Below are positions 49,833-62,933 of a DNA stretch of 64,000 bases, one piece after another. Positions within the stretch are counted from its first letter, which is position 1; each line of letters starts with the position of its first letter. Source of the stretch: Melanocharis versteri (lineage: Eukaryota; Chordata; Aves; Passeriformes; Melanocharitidae); the NCBI GenBank assembly GCA_013397845.1, contig VZTG01004578.1, positions 1,974,213 to 2,038,212 on the forward strand, in the 5' to 3' direction. A program made the position numbers and the translations under genes. Below the pieces are notes generated by a model. It made no database searches. It was given only the letters and a program-made list of their open reading frames with translations, and was not told the DNA's origin.

Positions 49833-52800
49833 GTTAATAAGATGTGTTCTAATAAATTTTGATCTGTGTCTCTCCTGAGTCACTCTCCTAACACACAGCT
49901 TTACACAATTCAAGTCCTGCAGTAAGCAGCCAGTGCAGGTGTTTGTAGCACCACCAGTTCTGGTGGGTGCAGCTAAAGCACATAGAACCCTTCAAGAAGT
50001 AGGCTGGTATTTATATCTAGTGCAAAGGCTCAAATCAACTCATAAATATGTTCTGTTGTTAACAAGTCTGCCGTATACCTGCTGTCTTCATGGGAAATTG
50101 GTGGTTGTGGTGAGGGCAAGGGGAAGGAATGCAAGCTACTGTGAATGAATGAATGAATGAATGAATGAAGAAATTGATGTATCTTCTTTTTTTTTCCTTT
50201 GTTTTAAATTGATCCTTTGTATAAACTGTTACAACAACACCAAAAGTAGTAAGTTTACAGTGTGGTTGCTGTTAACTCTCTTACCCAAAAGTGCTTTGAT
50301 GTTAAGGTCAATGTAATTAATAGGCTGGAATCTGCAGTTGTCAAAGTATGAGGCTGCTTTCACTCACACCCTGGGGTTTTCTGTCACCAGCTTTGCCTAC
50401 CAGCAACTTTGTGGACTGACATTTCATTTTCAAGCCAGAGGCTTGAAATTTTTTTGCTATTACTGCAACTTGTCAAAAAACCAAGGAGGTGTCCAGAGCC
50501 TGGTCACAAACCTAAGCAATGGGTACAGGTGAAGGTTACAAGAGAAGAAATTGTTTTCAGAAAAGCATTCAAAGGGCATTGCCAAACCTGTTTGCAAGGT
50601 GTGAAAAAACACAGATTAGTAAAACATGCAGTTTGGCTATGCCATAGCTGAAGTGGGGGTTGAAAAAAGGGTCTGTTGACAGGTTTAGATAACTTTCAAT
50701 TACAGGCTCAGGAATGCCCCCATGAAGTGGTGTGAGTGTGTATGTGTATGTCAAATACTGGCATTTTTATGTAACTAAATAAGAAAAAATTGTGGGGGGC
50801 ACTGGATATAGATAGAGAGGGTGGCAGAAGCATCAGTGTATGCTTTTATCTGTTTGGAAAGGAGTGAGAGTGAGTGTGGCAGCATGCCAACTCCAAGACC
50901 CCAGGACACAGCAGCCCTGCCTATTCTTGGATGGTGACTGCTGCTGAATTGTATACACTAGCTGCCAGGATGATTCCAGCTCAACCCACAGACGGCGTTT
51001 TCTTGGAGATGTCATACAGGGCCAGTATGTTAGCAAGTCACGTCTTTTATTCTTCTGGAAAACTCATATTCTGCTGTTGAAGAAGAGAAAAAAAGAAAGA
51101 AAATAATATTTTTTTCCTGACACTAAACAAGATCACAAATCAAGTTTGATTAGCCTTTTATATCTTCCTTAATTGGCTGGAAGGCTTGAGGGAGCTGTGA
51201 ATCAAAGTGCTGGTGAGCTGGACATATGCCTACTGCCTAATGGCCGTTCTGCTTTGTTAAAAGAGTCCTACTGGCTAATCTCAATACTCCTTTCCAATAC
51301 TGGGACTGGTATTTGGGAAAGGTATTACTAAAAAATAATCTACTTCCCTGTGGCATTGGTAACATCTGGGAGTAAACTGTTTGTAAATATCCCCAAAAAT
51401 TCTGTAACTGTGTGACAAGGAGAATCATATAAGTGGACACAATATTTTTTGCATTCTTTCCTCATAAATTGCCTATAATACTTATCCTAGATTTCAGTAA
51501 ACGTAGGACAAGCAGAAGACTGGGCACCAGTCTATGTTTTAAAGGAACATTAATACTAAAAGAAATGTTTAGGAAATCACTCAGCAACAAAAATATAACA
51601 TTGGGTATAATTTAGTTCAAGATTGGCAGGTGTACAAATCCATTGTTTACAGCAGAACTGGCTTGTAGCACAAAAGCCCAGTATCTAAAAGCTGAGAATT
51701 TTTCAATTTCTCCTCATGGTCTGGGAAGCTCCAATTTTCTGACTGCTTTACTTTGGTCTTCATAGTGTCAGAAAATGTGTTTTTGTTTTCACTGGTGTCA
51801 CTGACACCCTGACAAGTCTGGAGCCACAAGGCAGAAATGGCAAGACAGTCCCTGATGCACCACCCAGGAGATATATTCTGAGCTGGTCTGGACAGACACT
51901 TCATGCCATGCATCCACCTGAAGCACCAGGCAGCCCTGGGTGTTCCTCCTGAGGCTGGCAGCCCAAAGGTGAGTTCAGCCTACAATCAGTGAAAGACAGC
52001 CACCCAAGGGTAAGAGAGATGCTCCAGCTTATACCTGGATCTTGGTCAAATGGTCAGTTAGTCACTTTGGTGGTTAAAAATCTGCTCAGTGCATTGAATC
52101 TCTCTAGATTCCAGGGGAAAAGAAAAGAAAAAAAGTCGGTGGTGGGATTTTCAAAATAACTTATAGCTGGTCTAATATTGCTCTGATATGTATGGTTTGA
52201 TCTTGCCCTCGACCCAGTGTCTTTCTTGTTCTCTGTTATTCCCTTCCTCAGTCATCTCCATAGGCTCTTTCCTCACATGTATATGTACGGGACATTTTTT
52301 TCTGATTTTCTCCCATATTTTATCTCATAAAAGGTTAATCTTTTTGATCCATATTATTACAATACTCTGCAAAAGAAATAACAATACACTATTTTGAGGC
52401 TGCCTACTTTGAACATAGAAAAACTAAATGCCTCAGTTTGAAAGAGAAGAGAAAAAAGTTCTACAGAAATGAAATGAAAAACTTTCCTTAACGACCCACA
52501 CAATGGCTTACTCAAGCCAGTGATATCAGGTTTCTTTCTTTCATCATGTCTAAATGCCTGCACAAAGGAGAAAAAAGGAAAATAAAAAAATAAATTATAT
52601 ACTCGTCTTGATCCAAAGCTTGGAAAAACTGTTAAGGAATCTTTTGCTGTTTAAGACACTCATACATCATGCAACATATCACCTTATTCTTCAGCAGTCA
52701 CTTTCTCCACTCAAAGCTAGTATTTTGACTATGAAAAATGTGTGTTTTTGTTCTTGGATTCTTACCATCAAATGATGCAGGATAAAGAGTGGCAAATAGT

Positions 52801-52914
52801 CTTTTACCATTTCTAAATACACCAAATCAAAATATATTGTCCTTGAGAAGTCAATATATATAACTGGGTTCTCTATAGTAGTAATGACCCACCCCAACTT
52901 TCGATGTTCTTTTT
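49833..52914. other. Unique non-coding DNA
   Basis: Holds a (TGAA)7 microsatellite at 50142-50169. No gene or repeat family was recognised otherwise. Confidence 0.55.
50142..50169. repeat. (TGAA)7 microsatellite
   Basis: Seven perfect tetranucleotide units. Confidence 0.93.
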
Positions 52915-53883
52915 CCTCTTTTGTGATGGAGTGGCTGCAGCAGTCAACAAGGGAAGAGAAATTGATGCCATTCAGCTAGACTTCAGTAAGGCCTTTGGCA
53001 TGGTTCTATATGACGCTCTTATCTGCAGATTAGAGACGTATGGATTTGAAAGGTGGGCTATTCAGTGGATAAGGAGTTGGCCGTGTGGACACACTCAAAG
53101 ACTTGCAGTCAATGGTTCGAAGTCCAAGTGGAGACATGTGAGAAGTGATGTCCCTCAGGACTCTGCCTTGGGACTGGTGCTCTTCAATATCTTTTTTAAT
53201 GACATAGACAATGAGATCAAGTGCACTCCCAGCAGGTTTGCAGGTGACACGAAACTGACTGCTGCAGTTGACACAAGAGGACAGGATGCCATCTAGAGAG
53301 ACCTGGACAAGCTTGAGAAGTGGGCTGACGAGAACTTCATGAAGTTCAACAAGTCGAAGTGCAGAGTCCTGTGCCTGGGTCATGGCAATCCTAGATATGA
53401 GCACAGAGGGAGAGAAGAGCTAATTGCCAGAAGCCCTGCCGAGAAGGACTTGGGGGTGCTGGTGGATGAGAGACTGGACATAAGCCTGCAATTGCAGGGC
53501 AGAAAGGCAACTTCATCCTGGGCTGCATCAAAAGAAGCGTGGCCAGCAGGTCAAGGGAGGTGATTCTCCCCCTCTACTCTGTTCTCGTAAGAACCCACCT
53601 GGAATATTGCATCCACCTCTGGAGTGCCCAACACAAGAAAGACATGGACCTGTTGGACCGAGTTCAGAGAAGTGCCACGAAGATGATCAGAGGGCTGGAG
53701 CAAATCTTCTGTGAAGACAACAAAAAAGTTGTTCAGCCCAGAGAAGAGAAGGCTCTGAGGAGACTTTGGAGCAGCCTTCCAGCACCTAAAGAGGGCTTCA
53801 AAAAAGCTGGAGAGGACTTTTTGCAGGGGCATCACAGAACAAATGATAATGGTTTTAAATGGCAAGAGAGAAAGTTTAGGTAG
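52915..53883 (+). pseudogene. CR1 ORF2 reverse transcriptase, C-terminal remnant
   Basis: In an intact element this protein (endonuclease plus reverse transcriptase) copies CR1 RNA into the genome. Here only the C-terminal half of the polymerase remains. Visible motifs in order are 'LDFSKAF', 'VPQDSALGLVLFNIFFNDI' (the usual VPQGSVLGPVLFNIF motif with changes), and 'FAGDTKL' where active copies have FADD; the first of the two catalytic aspartates is replaced by glycine (codon 53243-53245). The frame then meets a TAG at 53294-53296, resumes in the same frame as 'RDLDKLEKWADENFM', shifts frame between about 53489 and 53512, and continues as 'SVASRSREVILPLYS' to a stop at 53881-53883. It is clearly dead. 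Confidence 0.93.
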
Positions 53884-54086
53884 GATATTGGGGAAAATTC
53901 CTTACTGTGAGGGTAGTGAGGCCCAGAACAGGTTTCCAAGAGAAGTTGTGGATGCCCCATCCATGGAGTTTAAGGGCAGGACGGATGGCATCCTGAGAAA
54001 CCTAGTCTACTGGGTGGCCATCCTGCCATGGCCTTTTAGTTCCTTCACAACCCAAACCATTCTGTGGTTCTTTAATTCTATGATTC
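52915..54086 (+). mobile_element. CR1 LINE, 5'-truncated copy with ORF2 3' half and 3' end
   Basis: This is the best preserved CR1 in the window. It begins inside the reverse transcriptase domain and runs through the ORF2 C-terminus and the 3' untranslated region ('tgagggtagtgaggcccaga', 'gttgtggatgccccatccat') to terminal ATTCTGTG and ATTCTATG units (54059-54086). Lack of a target duplication and 5' truncation are normal for CR1. A long LTR starts about 25 bp after its 3' end. Confidence 0.95.
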
Positions 54087-54688
54087 ATTGTATAAACCTT
54101 AGCATTGGTTTTCTGTGGCAAGGTTTTAGTAGCCAGGGGGCTACAGATGTGGCTGCTGTGAGAAGATGCCAAAAACTTCCCCCATGTATGAGAGAGCCAG
54201 TGCAAACTGGCTCCAAGATAGACCTACCGCTGGCCAAGGTTGAGCCATCAGTGACAGTTGTAACATCTCTGGGATAAGATAATGAAGAAGGAAATGAAGT
54301 TATTTCAGAGAAGCAAATAGCAGCCAGAGAAGAGTGGAGTGAAAACTATGTGAGAATAGAACTCTGCATACACCAAGGTCAGTGAAGAAGTCGGGGAGAA
54401 GATGTTTCAGGCATCTTAGAGATTCCTCATGCTGAAGACCATGGTGAGGCAGGCTCGGGCCTCTGCAGCCCAAGGTGGTCCACTGTGGAGCAGAGATCCA
54501 CCTGGAACTACATGCTGGAGCAGGGGGATGCCCAAAGGAGGCTGGGGCCACCAGGGAAACCCGCGGTGGGGCAGGCTCCTGGCAGGACCTGTAGAGCCAT
54601 GCAGAGTGAAGCCCACAGATTTGCTGGCAGGACTTGTGACCCCATGGAAGACCCACACCAGAGCAGCTGGCTCCTGAAGGAATGCACC

Positions 54689-54778
54689 CTGTGGAAGGAG
54701 CCCACACTGCAGCATTTTGTGAAGGGCTGTAGCCTGTGGGAAAAACTCACATCGGAGAAGTTTATGGAGGACTGACTT
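54689..54778 (+). repeat. Two 45-bp internal repeats within LTR copy A
   Basis: Units start at 54689 and 54734 (CTGTGGAAG and CTGTGGGAA), the same period and register as the units at 48612-48746 in the sister copy, so the repeat predates both insertions. Confidence 0.75.
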
Positions 54779-55022
54779 CCCAGGAACTGACTCCATGCTG
54801 GAGCAGTGCAAGAGTGTGAGGAGTCCTGCTTCTGAGGAGAAAGCAGCAGCAGAGACGAAGTGTGGTGAACTATGGTAACCCCCACTTCCCACCTACCTGC
54901 ATCGTTGCAGGGAGGGGGTAGAATTCAGGATTAAAGTTAAGACTGAGAAGGAAGGAAGGGTGGGAGAACGATATTTTTAGGGTTTGCTTTACTTCTCATT
55001 ACTCTAGTCTGATGTGATTGAT

Positions 55023-55028
55023 AATAAA
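55023..55028 (+). terminator. LTR polyadenylation signal
   Basis: AATAAA in 'gataataaaatcaatt'; degraded at the matching place in the sister LTR. Confidence 0.65.
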
Positions 55029-58000
55029 ATCAATTAATTTCCACAAGTCAAGTCTGTTTTGCCTCTGGTGAGTGATCTCTCCTTTTCCTTATCTCGAATT
55101 AAAAGCCTTTTGTTATACTTTCTCTGCACTCCACAGCTGAGGAGGGCAGTGAGAGAATGGCTTTGGTGGGCACCCAACATCAGCCAATTTCAACCCACTG
55201 CAAACTTACAGCGAATTACTTTGACTTTCAGTACTGTGGAGACAGAAAGTGTGTCAGGAACACATAGTGAAACAACTTGCCCCAAATCCGAACTAATCCT
55301 TAATAAGAAAACAAGCAATTTTTTTCTTTGAAGGAGGAGATACTTAGAAAGGTATGTAAGATTTTTTTTTTGCAACATCTCTTTTCTGATTGTACCTTAG
55401 TCCATCAGGACAGAAATGAAGAAAATATTCTCAAAGAAGAATATTTGACTTAACAGTCCTGGAATTCAGGGAGCTAATCCAGTTTACACCAACTATGTCC
55501 TCATCCTATACACATGAGGATATAAATGCAAAATCCTTTAAGTGATGTAGGGCTTTGGCACATATTTTTTCTGAAAGAAACATGCTATGCTGCTAAGTAA
55601 AATATTTTTCATCATTCCTTCTATTTATGTTGACCCAGTTCTTGGTATTTCAGGTGTTTGGTCTGAGCACTTCAATTCCAGCTTTGCGAAAAGGACCTTT
55701 CCAGATAGATAGCTAAGAAAATAAAAACTTTTTTCCTGTATTAACAACTTAAAGTTTTTTTTTCTCCATACTAGTTCCAATTAAACTTTTTTCCTTCTGA
55801 TCAGTTGTTCTATTTATCAATAAATGTTCAAATTAAAAGAAGGAGAATCTAATAAGCAATAGTAATGAAAATACACTCAACAGAAGATAAAATGTATGCT
55901 GTTTTCAGGGAAAACAGACATTTTCATTTCTCTAAATTGGAGACATGAATACTGTGTTGCTAACAAATACTTTTAGTAGTGTAGACAGTGGTCAGTCCTG
56001 TTTTATATCCCTTTATAATCAAAGGAAATTGGAACTGCAGCAATTGACTGTATCTGTTGCCTAAAAATTATATCAGTAGTTACGATCTAATTTAAACAAT
56101 CCCTACCGACTGAACTGCCATCAGCAGCTGTACGTACTTGTGTGTGTGGAAGGATTATAAGTAGTTTATATCTGGTGGAATTGTAGCTAGGTGCTTGCTG
56201 GATTAATTAGTTAATTTACTTTTTAAATGACTTGACAAATAAAAGTTGAGTTTGATGTAAGGTTTCTGTTTCAAATCTGTAAGCACTTTACAAAGGATAA
56301 GTATTTTCTGACAGTGCTTTTCATGAAAATAACCACTCTGTGAATCACTGAAAGTTGTGCTGCCTCTGACTGACAAGATAGTGACTTGCCTAGACATTTA
56401 TTACAACTTTAGGGAAAACTGCTCATAGACTACACTTTTGGAGAGAAATTCTCAACACAAAAGTAAATAGCATTTGAAGACTTTGAAAAAACTATCTATC
56501 TGGAGTAAAAACAATAATAAAACCATTCCTTATTCCTCTAACTGGAAAATAGACAGCCAAAATCAGAAAAATATAGCCAGGTAGGAAAATCTGTTAGAGG
56601 CATTCTCTGTCTTCTCCTACCTAGATCTAAAAGGAATACCCTATTTATCAGTAATTACATCAAAAATATTTGCCTATCTTCTAATTATCTGGGTCTCTAG
56701 GCAGTATGTATATGCAAAGGATGGATGAAGAATTCCAAATACTCAGTTTCTTTCTGCAAATGCTACTCACAGCCACAAATCTGAGCCCAATATAATTTCT
56801 TGATGGAATGATGTTAATGAAGAAGAAAAGATGAGAGAGGCAAAATAGAAAGGACAAAGAAAAAAAGACAATAATAAGAAATACCCTAACAAAACAACCC
56901 CCAAAATTATTAACAGCCAACCCCCCCTCACCTCAACCCACCAATGTGAAAAAGACAGCAAAAAGAAACAACAAAAATAAAAGTAATGAAATAAGAAAAA
57001 ATCAAGATAAACACACAGACATGTTCCCAGCGCTGAAAGAATCCTGTGAAGAACTGTAAATGACAAGGAAATGCAGTGTCTTTTGCAGTTTTCCTTGAGA
57101 GAACTGTACAAGAAGAAAATCCATGTTTAGTAAAGTTTTTACCTGAAATCAGACTTTTGGCAGCTCGTGTGGACTCTGAACTATGTAACTGGGTCTTTAC
57201 CAGGTATCTCTTACGTTCTTGTGGAGTCCCTTGATTTTACACACTGTTTCCCTACACCTGATACTAAGAGAGCCTCTCTGCTTACTGGATATAATATGAA
57301 AGCTTTTTTCACTCCTCTGATGGTCTTTCTAGAATTGTTGAAGGACGTATTACCATTTTAAATATCGCTTTTTATTTGTATTTTCTTATTTTAGTGCTGC
57401 TCAAATATTCACCACAAGTGTTTTTTGCTTCCTTGGAGGCTAACTTTCATGCAGACTGATAAACCACAGTATAGAACAACATACATTTCATAATATACTC
57501 AGTTGCCAGCATCCAAAATTCATATGTATATATGTGTGTGGCAGTTGACTACAACAAGCAATAGCCCTATGGTGTAGTGAAAATCACCAGAGCTGACAAG
57601 TTGCGTGTAATTAATCAAAGATGAATGTAGGGTATTTTCTCATTTTTTGAGTAATAGGAACTGGGCTTGCAATTCACAACAAGTTAATTTTTTGTATATG
57701 GGGACTGTGTAACTAGACTGAGAAAACTGGCAAAATGGGTCTCAGTCTTTCTAATAAAAAATGCCTTAAGGTTATTATTATCTCTCAGAAGAACATGTAA
57801 GAAGGCAAAACAGCAGTATTCTCTGGCATTCAGCTCATGGTTTTGATTTAGAGCCTTTGTCCGTGTTGTGCACAAATTCTCTATCAGAAATATGCTCTCT
57901 CACTTCTTGTAGCACTGAAAATATCTATCTTGATTTCAGTTTTCTAAAGCCTGAAGTCTTGATGGCAAGTACATAACCCTGTGTGGGAGAGAATTATGTA

Positions 58001-59541
58001 AAAGTACAGTCCCTTCTTGTAGTTTCTGAAGGTTTAGGCCGATTTCAACCAAATTTGTCAGAAGAATGGTTTCAAAAACATCGTACTTTACTAGTCACCT
58101 GAGAATCCTAACAAAAGATAGCATCTGCACAAAGACAGCAACTAGGCAGTGGGTATGAGTATGCCAGTACCCTATTTATATTTTCTTGTGCAGAGGAACA
58201 AAGGATATAAGTCATTCTTGTACATGGTAGATCAGGTAATTCACAAATGAACTCAGAAAAAGCATTATCCCTAATGCTCCCGTGAATAAGACAACTAGTC
58301 GTTGCCACAGGCTAGGAATAACCCTCTATTTTATTCTGTTGCTATGTCAAGTCATCTGAGATGCTCAAGGCAATTTATTCCTTAGAGCTTAAATTCACAA
58401 AGGTTAATATCAATACGATTTAGGCATCCAAATGACTTTGGCAATGTGGGCATAAATATGAGTTGCTTCTTTTTGTCATCTGTTGGAATATCTGACATAG
58501 TCCACTATTAGCGTCATGATACTGAATGAAATGGGCCAGTGGTCTTGAATACAAGGTTCTTTCCTTTGTGCCTTTCTTTCTGTCATTTTAGCATGTCTGA
58601 AAATCTGACAAGACTACCAGTGGGAAGAAATTAAATAAAAGAATGCCAGGAACTTTCAAAGCCATCTGTTTGGGTTGTAAAACTACTAATAGCAGAGAGG
58701 ACCTTTAATTCTAAGCATTTACAACATTGGGAAATATTATTTTAAAGTAATGAACTGTTTTAAATTAGTCACCCTATAAGCAAGTGTAAAACTTTTTGAG
58801 GACATTGATAAGCATTCTTGTCCCTCTGAATTGAATTGCACTTTTATCTTACAATGCTGTTCTTAGTTATCTTTACATAGTATTTTGTTTCAGTTGTACA
58901 CATGTTCTACAGAAGAAAGAAGAGATAATTGTATGACTGTCTTTCTTTTAACTTCTGAAATTCTATGTATGGGTCTTGTACACAGGGACTCTGTCATTGC
59001 ACTTTGCTTTGTTTTTTTTAAGCCTCAGGTAAAACACATTTGTAATCAAAAGTGGCAGGAAATGAATAAAGAGAGGAAGGGATTTTGTAAACAATTTTTT
59101 TTCTCGCCACATATTGCACTCAAGAAAGGGAATGATGCTTGGAATACAGATATAAATACATGGATTAAATCCTGGAAGAAGAAATCAAAAAGAGCATTAT
59201 ACCAAAAAATGAAGGCCCCTTAATCCAACTACTTCCTGTTGATGGCATAAATTGGAGGGGCAGATGGGAAGTAGGGAAAAGGGTGTTATTGTGAAGCAGT
59301 CACCAGTTTAATGAGATTTTTATTTTTTTATCCCAAGAAAATGGTTAGAAATCTGCAAAGATTTTATCTAGTATTTGGTCTTTAGCTTAAATGTTTTTAG
59401 TTGTATAGTCTTTTATATTCATAAGAAGAAAAATAAGCATAACTGCTCCTCTGTTTCTGAATTATTAGTGTTCATTCATTAATTCAGTCTTGCAGATCCT
59501 TCAAGGCCCTGCTTTAAGCAGTAAGCTAAGAGGAATGCAGG

Positions 59542-59931
59542 ATGGATTTAACACCAATTAAAAAAAAAGTAGAAGGTCTGACAGGCAGCCACTGCATCAG
59601 AAGAATATATGATCAAGAAAATTTTCTTACGGCTTGGTATATGGACTTCAGATTCAAAATAAAATGGGCAACTGAAGTGAGCTCTGTAGGTTCTTTACCC
59701 TCATCTGAGCCAGACAGACATCAAGTGGTAGCAAAGACCAATTACGCAATGCCCAAGAACCTTCATCAGTGTTGCGAAGACCAGTGTGTTATAGCTCAGA
59801 GAAGAGAGCAGAACAGGAATAACAGCTCAGAAATGGAGAAATCCCTGTGGGAAGACCTGGAGGACTTTAGCAGCGTCAGGAGTTTTTTCTGTCTAGAGAA
59901 AGATTTATCCATAGAAGATTTATGTAGGTAG
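59542..59931 (+). CDS. Uncharacterised 129-codon open frame, coding status unproven
   Basis: The frame runs from ATG at 59542 to TAG at 59929-59931. The start has a favourable context, A at -3 and G at +4, with an in-frame stop five codons upstream. The predicted product is hydrophilic and mixed in composition: lysine-rich near the N-terminus, a cysteine pair in 'HQCCEDQC' around residues 75-82, and an acidic C-terminus ('LWEDLEDFSS', 'LSIEDL'). No signal peptide, membrane segment or known domain is visible. A frame of this length could arise by chance at least once in a window of this size and base composition. It could be a single-exon or terminal-exon gene fragment, a pseudogene, or noise. 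Confidence 0.15.
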   Translation: MDLTPIKKKVEGLTGSHCIRRIYDQENFLTAWYMDFRFKIKWATEVSSVGSLPSSEPDRHQVVAKTNYAMPKNLHQCCEDQCVIAQRREQNRNNSSEMEKSLWEDLEDFSSVRSFFCLEKDLSIEDLCR

Positions 59932-62915
59932 TCACTGGATAGCTTCAAATAATAGAGCTGCGTATGCAACACAAACACGTTTTGATGCTTGTTAGAACAA
60001 ATCTCTCTCATATAGTTGTACTGCATCTGTTCTGCTTACAACCCACTTCCTAATCCCGCCCAGATTTATAGGTGACTAACGGGCTATTTGTCTCACCATA
60101 GGAAATGGGGACAGTCTGGTGTACAGAAAAATAAACAAAAAATTCTTCACGTAGGAATATCAGCATGGAATAGTTATGAACTAAATAGTAGTGAAAAAAG
60201 CCACAATATAGAGAAATGGTCAGATTATGAGACTTTAAAGCACTAATAGTAAATATATACCTCATAATCACTGCATGTAAATGCATCCAAAGATTTGTCT
60301 CACATGCTGCTTTTTTGTGTGTGACTGCACAGCATGGCTGTTAGTCACCTGTGCTTTGCATTCAGAGGATTACAATTTTTACTGCGTGATATATGTATGC
60401 TGAAGAGAGTAAAATGTGGGAAAAAAATACACTGATGAAGAGAAGAAAATTAAGAAATCTGAGATAAATTTCATCATACTGTGACTTTTGATGTTTCACT
60501 TTTCAGATTCTTGATGGGAATTTCTAATTCTAACAGGAGTATTTAGAATTCAATTACTTAAAAAAACCCCCAACAAACATCTTCTGTTGAGATTAACAGC
60601 CTTATTTCCATCATGGGTGAATTTTGAGATGAAAGTAATTGTTGCGTGTACAGGTTTGCATACTAGTTCCCCATTTTCAAGTTCTGAGCAGGGGAATAGT
60701 ATCTTGGAGAAAAGGAAAGTATCTGCTGTTTCTATATCCTAACCAGCTCACCCAAACATCTCTCCTAACACGAAATACATTGATTACTTTCTAGAGAACT
60801 AAAGAAAAATTTTACTATGACCTTTTGCCCCTAAGACTCAATAGAGATACTTTGGATCCACAGTGTTCCCGAAGTTCTGCCTCCAATATTTATTTAAATT
60901 TAATCAACCCTCATGGTTTACCACAATGTGATAAAGTCATTGCCACATACTACTTAGACATTAGTAACAGACCTGTGCATGCTCTGTCAACCCATTGCAA
61001 TCAGGGGTTAAAATGCACTGACTTAAACTTTTTCATTAACTGTTTATCACATAGATCAGGTAAGGAGTAGTAACTCATTAAACCACATTAACTCAGTGAT
61101 GTCTGAATCCTGGGAAAAAAAATCCATTTGAATCTTTTTCTGTAGTTCACTATGTAATACATTTGAAGAGGTCCTCAGATGATTTTGAGGAGTAGCTGAA
61201 ATGAGATGCAGTTGCCTCTAATGTTTTTTTGGCAACAAAACCACATCAGAACAGTATGAGATTCTATTTCTGTTTGTAAGAAATCAAAACACTTGCAGAG
61301 TAGCAGAAGAATGCTGAGTCAGGGCCAAAGCTGAAAATCACTGCTTTCTCATGCTTAAGCATGGGTATAGGCTTGCTAGGTTTGGGATCAAATTCAGTGT
61401 GATTAAATGGAAAGTGTATAAGTTAAAATTATTGTGAAAGATAGGTTAATTACCTAATCCAGAATTCTGATATACCTGAAGAGAAAATGTTCTCATCTGA
61501 CTTCAGGTTCTGTTAGCAGGAAACTTTGAGCCCATTTAGTTACTTTTGTTTCCAGATTTCAATGTGAGCTGTTTGTAACCAAACTGTAGAACAGAGAAAA
61601 AATTACAACTTGGTACAGAGCAGAGTCAAATGAAGTTCAAATATTTACTGTTTGCAAACAAAACATTCATGCAAATTAAATCAAATCATTCTTAGGATAA
61701 AGACAAATAAAAAAAAGTATTCTAATTGTTCAATTAAATTAAATATTATAAAAAAGATTATAATACACATAAGGCATTTCCAATAAGAAGCAGCTAAATT
61801 TAAGCATTTTTTTATTGTGTTCATATTATTGTTTTCGGGGGCATATGGCACATCTGTGTTCCATTATCTTTGTTTACCAAGAAGAGTAAATATTGCTTCT
61901 TTTTCCTTCCCCTTATTCCCCATTTGGCGGTCACCATTTTCCAAAGATGCTGGATGTCAAAGGGCAGTGAAAACTGCTCGGTACCTTGCCACTACATTCA
62001 CCTCCTATACTATTTATTTTCTAGCTATCACTGCATTTGGCTAAGAGCCAATTTAGCTAGAAAAGCCAGTGTTCATGCCAGGGCTTATCTGTCAAAACAG
62101 GCATGTGTGTTAGCTGATTGCACAAGCCTTGTTGTGCCAGCTTTGCTCCCGAAGCCAGTGCTTCACTGTCTCGTTTGGAGTGTTGAGCAAAACACTGTCT
62201 GCATGAGGATGAATTCACTTAGGAAGACCTCATATGCCATGCACAAACCTGACATGTGGGCCTGGGGGTCAGAGGACACGTTACAAGGATTTCTGCAAGG
62301 TGTGCAACTTGTATGAAATAAAACAAAACTTCCTGTTTGCTAATGTCTAGCAAAGTACTCCCAGTAAACACAGGTGAAATAGCTCGGCCAGAATGAAAAC
62401 TGTCTTTGCTATTAGCTTCTTGTTCCTTGTATTTCTATATCTGTTAATGAGAAAATAGAATTTTATCTGTTTGACTAGCAGTCAATAAAAGAAAATATTC
62501 AGTTCTCTTGAAATGTCATTCTTTTGCCAAGTTATTAGACTATATAAAGTCTCAAATTTAGTTGTTTGAGGGGTTTGTTTCACATCTTAAATAGTCTTAC
62601 TGAACTAATACTCAGAAGATTTTGGAAAGATGAGAAGAGTATAACCTTGTTTTAAGAAGGAAACCTAACATTTATTTTATTCATATATTCTGACTCCGGA
62701 GTTCAAAAATATCCCAGTTTTAATTGGTGATGGGGGAGAATGATGCATGAAACACTTTGAAAAACTGGATTTTCAACCATTAGGTAAAACTCTTACTACC
62801 TATCATGCTTCAGTGTTTTCCCACTTAATTTAGTCTTCCTGTCCTGGTTGTAAGTGAGCAAGTAAACTGATGACCAAATAACATTAGACATTTTCTTACG
62901 TGTAGTTGTCATGGT

Positions 62916-62933
62916 GTGCTAAAATTTTAGCAC
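62916..62933. repeat. 18-bp perfect palindrome
   Basis: GTGCTAAAATTTTAGCAC is its own reverse complement with no spacer. Confidence 0.92.

Larger units (their letters stand above)
54112..55203 (+). mobile_element. Long (about 1.09 kb) ERVL-like solo LTR, second family, copy A
   Basis: Homologous to 48025-49068 along its length and more complete at the 3' end. It keeps AATAAA at 55023-55028, 'tggctttggtgggcacccaa' and a final CCCACTGCA. The start is placed at 54112 from the 'ctgtggcaaggttttagtag' phrase; exact ends and target duplications are not clear. The GC-rich centre contains 45-bp internal repeats. No primer-binding site or gag/pol sequence follows, so it is a solo LTR. Confidence 0.87.

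Noticed and set aside
53110..53125. tRNA T-arm-like GGTTCGAAGTCC
   Set aside because: It is part of the CR1 reverse transcriptase coding sequence and no cloverleaf surrounds it.
54416..54892. 158-codon reverse-strand open frame
   Set aside because: Same LTR family pattern as at 48000-48836; repeat-derived.
58885..59223. 112-codon plus-strand frame
   Set aside because: Lysine- and phenylalanine-rich text typical of AT-rich DNA; no domain and no splice or conservation evidence available.
61870..62316. 148-codon plus-strand frame followed by AATAAA
   Set aside because: The composition looks like translated non-coding DNA and overlaps another open frame; the AATAAA alone is weak evidence in AT-rich DNA.
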